DNA of 59,856 nucleotides, taken from the NCBI GenBank assembly GCA_964420405.1, contig CAYQTL010000020.1, positions 1 to 59,856 of the forward strand, given 5' to 3'. The stretch's first letter is position 1. Each line of letters begins with the position of its first letter. The notes below the pieces were generated by a model. That model was not told the DNA's origin, ran no database searches, and saw nothing but the letters and a program-made list of their open reading frames with translations. This stretch comes from CAYQTL01 sp964420405. GTDB lineage: Bacteria > Acidobacteriota > Thermoanaerobaculia > Thermoanaerobaculales > Sulfomarinibacteraceae. The translations under genes were made by a program, and so were the position numbers. Positions 1 to 6,616 of the stretch are shown here, piece by piece.

Positions 1-504
1 GTCCGGGAAGTCGTCGGCGAATGTCCCGGCGCTCCTGCCTTCATAGAATACCAGCCCTCTGGCAAACGCTTGAGCGATGTCGGCCCGGCCATCGTTGTCA
101 AAATCCGCCACTACGCTCGGCCCGGCTGGGCCCAGGTCCTCCGCGGGCCCAGCCGCACATCGCACCATCTCCAACTGCACGTCGTGCCGGAGCCTGACCA
201 ACACGGGCCCACCCGGTGTCCCGACCACCAGGCCTGCGCCATCGCCGAGGCCGACGGCATCGAGGCTCAGGCATACCTTCGGCGCGGCCCCTTCGATCGC
301 CAAGCCGAGATTGCCGTCCTTGTTCAGGAAGACCACAAGGTCCTTCCCATCCCAACTGACGAGCTCCGGAAAACCATCATCGTTGAGATCGACCCAGGCC
401 GCCTCGCGGGAGCGCGTCACCACGCCACGCGACTCCGTCACGTCCCCCCATCCACGTTCGCCACGGCGGTACAGGTGGTCTCCTTTCTCACCGTATACGA
501 ATAG
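1..504 (-). CDS. FG-GAP/VCBS (ASPIC/UnbV-like) repeat protein, fragment
   Basis: The minus strand is open for all 168 codons with no start or stop, so both ends are missing: the C-terminus runs off the window and the N-terminus stops at the 505-515 junction. The translation begins LFVYGEKGDHLYRRGE and contains GDVTESRGV, the strand typical of ASPIC/UnbV proteins. Two FG-GAP calcium-loop motifs follow, VDLNDDGFPELVSW and VADFDNDGRADIAQAF. Such repeats form extracellular beta-propellers. The DNA uses GAT, GGT, TTT, CTT and AAT codons much more freely than the rest of the window, so GC content is visibly lower. That supports a different origin from the DNA to its right. The family call is firm; the specific role is unknown. 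Confidence 0.8.
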
Positions 505-510
505 CCTCCG

Positions 511-1584
511 ATGCCGTGCGGCGCCGATCCGGTCGCGGCCGATCCCGGGGACACGGTCGCGCTGCGGTGGCGCGCCATGAGCACCGGCGACGTCGCCTCC
601 GCACCGTTCACCTGGGTCGCGGTGCTGTCCGACGACCCCGACATCGACCCGGCGACCGACACCGTGCTCGCCCAGGTCACCGGCAGCAGCGGCTGGCCGG
701 CGGGGTTCGACACCGGCGACCGCTCCACCACCGCGACGCTGCCGGCGGACGCGTCGCCGGGCGTGTGGTACCTGGCGATCCTGCTCGACCGCGACGGCGT
801 CGTCGCCGAGAGCGACGAGACCGACAACCTGTGCGTCGCCGGAGTGGTCGTCGTCGGCGACGACGGCCCGCCGCCGCCCACCACCCGCTGGCTCGTCCCG
901 GCCGGCGCCTCGGCGCCGGGGGTCGGCACGTCCAACTGGCTGACCCAGATCGCGATCGCGAACCCGACCGACGCGCCGCGGGTCGCCAACCTGTACTACG
1001 TCGCGTCCGGGAGCCCGTGGCCCGGTGTGCTGCTGAGCGGCCCGATCACCGTCGGCCCGCGCGGCACCGCCTACCTCGACGACGTCCTGCGGACCCTGCG
1101 GCCGACCACCGGCCTGCTGTACGTGGTGCTCGACGCGCCCGGCCCGGTGGTCACCTCGCGCACCTACAACCTCGCCGCCGGGGGCGCCACCTTCGGCCAG
1201 GGCATCCCCGGGGTGCCGCTCGACGGCGTCGAGGCGCCGACCGAGCTGGTGCTGCCCATGTTCCACTCGATGCCGGACCGGTTCCGCACCAACCTCGGGC
1301 TGGTGCAGACCTCGGGCGGGACCTTCCAGGTCGAGGTCACGGTGTTCAACGCCTCCGGCACCCAGCTCGGCAGCAAGGTCTACAGCCGCGGCACCGCCTG
1401 GTTCCAGGTCAACAACCTGCTCGGCGACATGGGGCTCGGCGGGATGTCGGTCGAGGGCGGCTGGATCCGCGTCCGGCTGGTCGGCGGCAGCCCCGCCTAC
1501 TGGACGTGCTACGCCTCCGTGGTCGACGCCGACACCGACGACCCCACGTACGTCGTGCCGGTGGCGGTGGTCCCCTTGCGCTGA
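511..1584 (+). CDS. CARDB-domain secreted protein with recurrent C-terminal module, N-terminally truncated
   Basis: Residues 5-115 form a CARDB-type Ig-like domain: a DPGDTVALRWRA-like first strand and the closing strand ESDETDNLC. Residues 125-352 form a two-lobe beta module that recurs in the proteins at 9100-12462 and 57123-58601. Its hallmarks are TSNWLTQIAIANP, VVTSRTYNLA, GGATFGQGIPG, RFRTNLGLVQ and a Y-x-S-V-V-D-x-x-T-x-D-P-T end. The only in-frame ATG directly follows a stop at 502-504. It has no Shine-Dalgarno sequence and yields a protein without signal peptide that begins inside the CARDB fold. The true start is therefore probably lost at the junction near 505-515. The function is unknown; it is likely an exported surface protein. 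Confidence 0.75.
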   Translation: MPCGADPVAADPGDTVALRWRAMSTGDVASAPFTWVAVLSDDPDIDPATDTVLAQVTGSSGWPAGFDTGDRSTTATLPADASPGVWYLAILLDRDGVVAESDETDNLCVAGVVVVGDDGPPPPTTRWLVPAGASAPGVGTSNWLTQIAIANPTDAPRVANLYYVASGSPWPGVLLSGPITVGPRGTAYLDDVLRTLRPTTGLLYVVLDAPGPVVTSRTYNLAAGGATFGQGIPGVPLDGVEAPTELVLPMFHSMPDRFRTNLGLVQTSGGTFQVEVTVFNASGTQLGSKVYSRGTAWFQVNNLLGDMGLGGMSVEGGWIRVRLVGGSPAYWTCYASVVDADTDDPTYVVPVAVVPLR

Positions 1585-1595
1585 GGACGGACGAC

Positions 1596-1630
1596 GGGTG
1601 GTCGCGGGCGGGCCGCGCCCGCGATCACCC
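1596..1630. terminator. bidirectional hairpin terminator
   Basis: GGTGGTCGCGGGCG at 1597-1610 pairs with CGCCCGCGATCACC at 1616-1629 across a 5-nt loop, with one G-T pair in a 14-bp stem. There is no T-tract. It lies between a plus-strand gene ending at 1584 and the minus-strand small ORF whose stop is at 1625-1627, so it could serve both. Confidence 0.6.
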
Positions 1631-1756
1631 GCGCTCGACGAGCTGGCCGACGATCTCGTCGCCCGACAGGCCGAAGCCGCCGGAGACCTCGACCGGCTGC
1701 ACGGCACCCGCGACACGCTCGACCAGGCTCGACAGCAGTGACAGTATCCTGCGCAT
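1625..1756 (-). CDS. small protein of unknown function (43 aa)
   Basis: The 43-residue ORF starts MRRILSLLSSLVERVAGAVQ and ends GDEIVGQLVERG. A strong Shine-Dalgarno sequence (AAGGGAGGA) sits 5-6 nt before the ATG at 1756, better placed than for the longer in-frame start at 1810. The first 20 residues would form a basic amphipathic helix; no cleavable signal peptide or cysteines are visible. The stop lies inside the convergent hairpin at 1596-1630, which would end its transcript. It is not recognised. The ribosome-binding site and terminator suggest a real gene, but a chance ORF in GC-rich DNA cannot be excluded. Confidence 0.45.
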   Translation of the reverse strand: MRRILSLLSSLVERVAGAVQPVEVSGGFGLSGDEIVGQLVERG

Positions 1757-2116
1757 CAGAGTCCTCCCTTCACTGTCCCTGCTACGCAGCATCGGCCCGC
1801 GTCCCGCCACCGGCCGTCTTCACGTTCCTGCTCGCCAGCGGAGGCGAGGAGGAGCGAGGGTCGGTCCGCACGTGAAGCGTCGCCGAAGCCCGGCGATCTG
1901 TGATCCAGATAACGGACAGCCGGGCGAGCCCGACCCACCTTCTGCCCAGCGACCTTGAGATACCGAATCAGAACCGGCTCTCGACGGAGCCGAATCAGGA
2001 GCAGCGACCCGATCGCTTCGAGACAACCCGTGGAGCGGACCCTCGACCGTGCCCCGCGTGAGCAGCGGCGTCCCGGCCCCGAGCACCGTCCCTCCACATG
2101 CAACCGGGAGGAACAG
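1757..2116. other. intergenic region between divergent genes
   Basis: These 360 nt separate the 43-aa ORF from the metalloprotease and should hold both promoters, but no convincing -35/-10 pair was found. An inverted pair CTTCACGT (1818-1825) and ACGTGAAG (1870-1877) resembles the arms of the repeat family seen at 5196, 43200, 45206 and 58682, and may be a degenerate copy. Confidence 0.35.
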
Positions 2117-4390
2117 ATGTCCAGACGCCGCCCGTACGGACTGATCGTCGTGTGTGCGATGCTCGCGACCGTCGCCGCGGTCGCAGAGGTGCCGCCCGAG
2201 GTGGTGGCGGTCGGGCCCCAGCCCGCCGACGACGCCCCCCGCGCGGAGGGCTCGCCCGCGCCCGCCACCGGCGAGGTCACGATCCCGCCGGACCACCACC
2301 TGCGATTCGGCGACGCCCTCGAGGATGCCGCGCTCGTGATCGACGGCGTGCTCGTCAACGCCGAGGTCCGCCAGCCGGAAGGCACCGGGATCCTCGTCAC
2401 CGACTACACCTTCCAGGTGATCGAGTCGTTCGCCGGGGGCTTTGACGAGGCCACCGTGACCCTCACCTCCGCCGGCGGCGAGCGCCCCGACGGCACCGGC
2501 ATGAGCGTCTGCGGCGCGCTTCGGCTCGAGACCGACCGGCGCTACGTGGTGGTCTCCAAGGGCGATCCAGGCGCCGCGATGCTGCCCATCGCCCGGGCGC
2601 TGCAGGTGTTCGCCGACGGCTCGGCGGTCGCCGACGAGGCGGGCCGGATCGTGACCGGGATCGCCGGCGACGCCCTCGAGGTCCGCCGCGTCGCCGAGGT
2701 CGACTCGCTGTCCTACCTCGCGACCCGCCCCGCGGGCCACGGGGACGCCGGACCCGAGGTTCCGCCGGACGGCTGGACCCGCCCCGGCGGCCAGCCGCCG
2801 GAGCCCTCCGAGAGGACGCCTCTCGCGGCGGATGCGCTGCTCGACTGGATGGCCGCCCGGCTCGGCGGCACGCGCGATCCCGCCGGGCTCGGCAGCGTCG
2901 ACGTGGGCGCGCTCGAGGACCCGGGTCCCGTCTCGGCCGAGTGGCAGTGGTGCGGCCGGATCGACGGGCCCCACAACTACTACTCGTGGGTCCCCGACGA
3001 CGACCACTGGACTTGGTGGGGCCACTCGGCCGGCAACTGGAACACGATCGTCGACGACAACCCGTCGGGCCCGGACTGGCTGATCGGCTACTTCACCTCC
3101 GGCGGCGACCCGATCCGCGACCGCAACCCGGTCGCCGGCGACGGCGACAACCACAGCGGCGTCGTGTCCGACGCCCAGCTGTCGTCGGGGGGCTACGGCG
3201 GCACGTGGGGCGGCTGGGGCGCCAACGGCATCAACTTCACGTGGTACTCGGGCGGCTCCTGCACCCGGATCGACGAGGTCGACACCTTCGTCAACCCGTC
3301 GATCGCCGACGACCCGGCGCAGCACCGCAAGTCGCTGACCCACGAGTTCGGCCACGCGCTCGGCCAGTCCACCACCGGCGCCGGCGGCCACGAGGACGAG
3401 ATGTTCGCGATCATGTACGCGGGCACATGGCGCCAGCCGCCCAACTACAGCTCCACCTGGTACGGCCGCAAGGACGACATGTGGGGCGTGCGGGACTTCC
3501 TCGCGAACTCCAACAGCAACTACCCCGGCACCTGGGTGTTCGAGAGCTGGGTCGACATGGCGACCTGGTCGCAGACCCACGACAACTGGGGCTCGGCCGG
3601 CAACCTCGTGATGACCGACCTGGACGACTACAGCGGCTACCGTGGCGACACGGTGACGGTCCGCCACATCCAGGTGGAGAACCGGGGCAACCAGCCGGCG
3701 AGCAACGTCTGGATCCGGTTCTACCTGTCCACCAACACCACCATCACCGATCTCGACCACGAGGCGGGCAGCGGGTTCTGGAGCACCTTCAACGCGCACG
3801 GCCACTGGGCCGACGGCTCGTGGGACATCACCATCCCCTCCGACATCCCCGCCGGCAGCTACTACATCGGGTGGATCCTCACCCTCGACGACAGCGAGCG
3901 CTCGACCGCCAACAACACGGCGATCATGCTGCGCGACGCGTTCTCCAACTTCTCCGAGCGGACCTTCACCGTGCTCGGCCAGCCCGACCTGCTCGTTCCG
4001 ACATTCGGACGCACACCGTCGACCGTCCAGGTGGGCGGGTCGCTGGACCTCAGCGCCACCGTGCGCAACGACGGCGACGGCAGCTCCAGCTCCACCACCC
4101 TGCGGTACTACCGCTCCACCAACGCGATCATCAGCCCCCTCGACACCGAGATCGGGACCGACTTCGTGACGTCGCTCTCGCCCGGCGGCCAGTCGCCCGA
4201 GTCGGCGACGGTGACGATGCCGTCGGCGGGGACCTACTGGGTCGGGGCGTGCGTCGACGAGGTCTCCAACGAGGACGACACCGGCAACCAGTGCTCGGCG
4301 GCGCTGATGGTCACCGTCCTCGATCCTGACATCTTCAGCGACGGCTTCGAGTCGGGCACCACCTCGGCGTGGTCGTCCATCGCTCCCTGA
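2117..4390 (+). CDS. secreted metzincin-like zinc metalloprotease with CARDB domains
   Basis: The predicted 757-aa exported protease starts at an ATG 8 nt after GGGAGGA; upstream in-frame starts lack such a site. MSRRRPYGLIVVCAMLATVA is a signal peptide. The zinc motif HEFGHALGQST lies at about residue 409 and a Met-turn (FAIMYAG) at about 433, as in metzincins. The usual third histidine of HExxHxxGxxH is a threonine here; a histidine occurs six residues later, so the third ligand is uncertain. Two CARDB Ig-like domains follow (about 478-600 and 622-735), probably for surface or substrate binding. The protein ends DIFSDGFESGTTSAWSS, a tail shared with the proteins at 51463 and 54283. An acidic proregion-like segment (30-290) precedes the catalytic domain. 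Confidence 0.82.
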   Translation: MSRRRPYGLIVVCAMLATVAAVAEVPPEVVAVGPQPADDAPRAEGSPAPATGEVTIPPDHHLRFGDALEDAALVIDGVLVNAEVRQPEGTGILVTDYTFQVIESFAGGFDEATVTLTSAGGERPDGTGMSVCGALRLETDRRYVVVSKGDPGAAMLPIARALQVFADGSAVADEAGRIVTGIAGDALEVRRVAEVDSLSYLATRPAGHGDAGPEVPPDGWTRPGGQPPEPSERTPLAADALLDWMAARLGGTRDPAGLGSVDVGALEDPGPVSAEWQWCGRIDGPHNYYSWVPDDDHWTWWGHSAGNWNTIVDDNPSGPDWLIGYFTSGGDPIRDRNPVAGDGDNHSGVVSDAQLSSGGYGGTWGGWGANGINFTWYSGGSCTRIDEVDTFVNPSIADDPAQHRKSLTHEFGHALGQSTTGAGGHEDEMFAIMYAGTWRQPPNYSSTWYGRKDDMWGVRDFLANSNSNYPGTWVFESWVDMATWSQTHDNWGSAGNLVMTDLDDYSGYRGDTVTVRHIQVENRGNQPASNVWIRFYLSTNTTITDLDHEAGSGFWSTFNAHGHWADGSWDITIPSDIPAGSYYIGWILTLDDSERSTANNTAIMLRDAFSNFSERTFTVLGQPDLLVPTFGRTPSTVQVGGSLDLSATVRNDGDGSSSSTTLRYYRSTNAIISPLDTEIGTDFVTSLSPGGQSPESATVTMPSAGTYWVGACVDEVSNEDDTGNQCSAALMVTVLDPDIFSDGFESGTTSAWSSIAP

Positions 4391-4414
4391 CGCCGCCGGT
4401 CTCCCGGACACCCC

Positions 4415-4441
4415 GACGCCCGCGGCGCCGCCGCGGGCGTC
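4415..4441 (+). terminator. hairpin terminator after the metalloprotease
   Basis: GACGCCCGCGG (4415-4425) and CCGCGGGCGTC (4431-4441) form a perfect 11-bp stem with a 5-nt loop, 24 nt after the stop codon. No T-tract follows, as is common in this window. Confidence 0.65.
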
Positions 4442-4470
4442 GTTGCGTCGAGCCGGCGCCGCTCGAGCGG

Positions 4471-4476
4471 TACAAT
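4471..4476 (+). promoter_or_regulatory. putative -10 box TACAAT (extended, CGG before it)
   Basis: CGGTACAAT lies 40 nt before the haem lipoprotein start. The same CGGTACnnT arrangement precedes several other plus-strand genes here. No good -35 hexamer is visible at 16-18 nt spacing. Confidence 0.45.
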
Positions 4477-4516
4477 GGTGATTGACGGACGACGCGACGA
4501 CCGAAGGGAGTGCAGC

Positions 4517-5146
4517 ATGCGCAATGTCCCGACCGGCATGATCGCAGTGGCGATGGTCCTCCTCCTGGCCGCCTGCTCCGGCCAGCCCGAGGTCGCCGAG
4601 ACCCCGCCCGAGGACGCCGCGGTGGCCGCCGACGGCCAGTGGGTGCGGCTGACGCCCGACCAGATGACCGAGCAGCAGAAGCAGCTCCAGGCACAGGGCA
4701 CGGAGGCGGTCCAGGCGATGGCGTCCAGGCTCATGGGCGAGCTGCACGCGGCCCTCGACGAGCAGGGCCCCGACGGCGCCATCGAGGTGTGCAGCATGCG
4801 CGCGCCCGAGATCGCCGCGACCGTGTCCAACGAGTTCGGCCTGCTGATCGGTCGCACGTCCTTCCGCCTCCGCAACCCTTCAAACGTGCCGCCCGACTGG
4901 GCGGAGGCGCTGGTGGCGGAGCGGACCGGCGAGCCGGTCTGGCTGGAAGGGCCCGACGGCGCCGTGGCCGGAATGATGCCGATCCGGCTCAAGGCCGAGT
5001 GCGCGATGTGCCACGGTCCCGCCGAGCACATCGCCGAGGAGGTCCAGGCGACGCTCGCGGAGATGTACCCGCAGGACGCGGCCACAGGATTCCAGCAGGG
5101 CGACCTGCGCGGGTGGTTCTGGGTCGAGGTCCCGCCGCGGACCTGA
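4517..5146 (+). CDS. Tll0287-like (DUF3365) haem-binding lipoprotein
   Basis: The 209-aa lipoprotein begins at the ATG after AAGGGAG. The signal peptide ends in the lipobox LLAAC (Cys20). The rest matches the DUF3365/Tll0287-like family: helical N-terminal half, EVCSMRAPEIA, the RLRNPSNVPPDW segment typical of the family, then a c-type haem site CAMCH at about 162-166. Family members are periplasmic sensor-like c-haem proteins; free-standing ones are thought to have redox or sensing roles. It stands alone: terminator upstream, minus-strand gene downstream. The family call is confident; the role is unproven. Confidence 0.85.
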   Translation: MRNVPTGMIAVAMVLLLAACSGQPEVAETPPEDAAVAADGQWVRLTPDQMTEQQKQLQAQGTEAVQAMASRLMGELHAALDEQGPDGAIEVCSMRAPEIAATVSNEFGLLIGRTSFRLRNPSNVPPDWAEALVAERTGEPVWLEGPDGAVAGMMPIRLKAECAMCHGPAEHIAEEVQATLAEMYPQDAATGFQQGDLRGWFWVEVPPRT

Positions 5147-5195
5147 TCGACCGATCGGGCACCCTGGAGCGCTCGTCTCCTGGATGCTGCCGAAA

Positions 5196-5336
5196 GTCTG
5201 AACGTGCGACCGGCGCGCGCCGCCCACCGTCACGGAGGGTGTCCGGGGACGCACCGGCCCGGACTGGGCACGTCCGCCGTCGCGCAAAGGTGGGTGGTCC
5301 CGGCCCCACCCAGAGCGCCGGTCCGCACCTTCACTC
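5196..5336. repeat. possible intergenic inverted-repeat element, copy A (degenerate)
   Basis: GTCTGAACGTGC (5196-5207) and GCACCTTCACTC (5325-5336) are imperfect inverted arms (9 of 12). They resemble the TGAAGGTGTG arms of the elements at 43200, 45206 and 58682. It fills most of the gap between convergent genes ending at 5146 and 5374. This is the weakest copy. Confidence 0.35.
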
Positions 5337-5373
5337 CGTCACACGCGTCCGGGGTGCACATCAACGTCGCCCC

Positions 5374-6522
5374 TCACTCCCCGGCCCCGTCCACCCGGGC
5401 CTCCGTCTCCAGCTCGCGGTCGATCCAGCCCTCGACGGCACGCATCACCTCCACCGTGATGCCGTGGCCGCCCGCGTACTCGACGAGCCGGACCTCGGCG
5501 CCCGCGTCCTTCAGCAGCCGCCTGGCGGTCCGCGCCGCGTCGATCGGGATCGACGCATCCTCTGGCGAGTGCAGCAGCAGGAAGCGCCGCCCCGACGCCG
5601 CTGCGAGCCGCTGCGGCGACTGCGAGCGCCGCAGCAGCCGCGCCCCGATCGCCACCGTGCCCCACACCCGGTCGGGGTGGTCCAACGCGAGCTCGTAGGC
5701 CAGCACGCCGCCCTGGGAGTGGCCGGCGACGACCACCCGTCCGGGGTCCGCCGGATAGCGCGAAACCACCTCGTCGACGACGGCGAGCACGAGCTCGCGG
5801 GTGAGCGTCAGCTCGCGCTCCTCGAGCGCCTCCGGCAGCCGCTCGCCGCTGGTGGCGGCCGCCGCCGGCCGGTACCACGCCATCGGCGGGAACCACGACC
5901 CGCCGGGGGTGGATCCGCCCGGCATCGGGTAGGGCGCGAACGGCGCACACACGACGTACGCCGGCGACAGCCCGGCCGCCTCGAACAGGCCCGCGAACCC
6001 CTCCGCGGTGCCGCCGAAGCCGTGCAGGAGCACCACCAGGGGGTAGCGGCGGCCCTCCTCGACGACCGCCGGCGCCACCACCCGGACGCCCGCCAGCACC
6101 CGCGCCTCCAGCTGGATCGCCTCGCCGCCCCGCCGCAGCATCGCGGCGTGCTCGCGCGCCAGCCGGTCGAGCAGCTCGCGACCGGCGTCCGAGCTCCGCA
6201 GCGCCTCGAGGTCGGGGTCCGAACGAGCCAGGTCGAGGTCGCGGAACCCGCTCCGCCAGGCCGCCTCGAGGGCGTCCGCCGCGGCCTCGGCGCGGCCGAG
6301 CCGCGACCGGCAGCACGCCAGGTTGTAGTGGGCCGACGCCCGTCCGGGGTCGGCCTCGAGCGCCGCCAGCAGCAGGTCGGCCGCCCCCTCGTACGACTGC
6401 CGCTGCATCTTCTCCAGGGCCCGGGCCTCGAGCTCGGCCGGAGACCGCTCGCGGGCGGCGACCACGACCGCCGTCGCCGTCGCGAGCAGCAGTGACGCCA
6501 CGATCAGGATCCGCCTGGCCAT
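5374..6522 (-). CDS. TPR-containing alpha/beta hydrolase (carboxylesterase/PHB-depolymerase-like)
   Basis: The 382-aa membrane-anchored or exported hydrolase starts at the ATG at 6522, five bases after AGGAGG. Residues 5-22 are a signal or anchor helix. Residues 25-125 contain a TPR pair (ASAHYNLACCRSRLG) and a TPR-end-repeat stretch. The hydrolase domain runs from about 138: oxyanion strand LLHGFGG (166-171), nucleophile elbow GHSQG (Ser269), acid in SPEDASIP (Asp322) and GGHG (His353). The order fits the phospholipase/carboxylesterase and LpqC-like branch. The substrate is unknown; an ester-bearing compound outside the cytoplasm is likely. It lies 94 nt downstream of the sulfatase-TPR gene on the same strand, so co-transcription is plausible. 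Confidence 0.85.
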   Translation of the reverse strand: MARRILIVASLLLATATAVVVAARERSPAELEARALEKMQRQSYEGAADLLLAALEADPGRASAHYNLACCRSRLGRAEAAADALEAAWRSGFRDLDLARSDPDLEALRSSDAGRELLDRLAREHAAMLRRGGEAIQLEARVLAGVRVVAPAVVEEGRRYPLVVLLHGFGGTAEGFAGLFEAAGLSPAYVVCAPFAPYPMPGGSTPGGSWFPPMAWYRPAAAATSGERLPEALEERELTLTRELVLAVVDEVVSRYPADPGRVVVAGHSQGGVLAYELALDHPDRVWGTVAIGARLLRRSQSPQRLAAASGRRFLLLHSPEDASIPIDAARTARRLLKDAGAEVRLVEYAGGHGITVEVMRAVEGWIDRELETEARVDGAGE

Positions 6523-6616
6523 GCTCCTCCTACGCGGCACGACAGGCTGCGGTTTCGCCGCGCCTGGGCGCACTCCGGCCACGGTTCGCGGTCGTGAAGG
6601 GCTTCTCGGCCGGCCT

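Noticed and set aside
24..580. Overlapping plus-strand ORFs at 70-504 and 77-580
   Set aside because: They lack domains; the minus strand carries FG-GAP repeats with conserved Asp loops over the same bases.
1820..4747. 975-codon minus-strand ORF
   Set aside because: It is antisense to the metalloprotease, whose catalytic motif and domains are clear; the antisense product is a Val/Gly/Arg-rich shadow without any domain.
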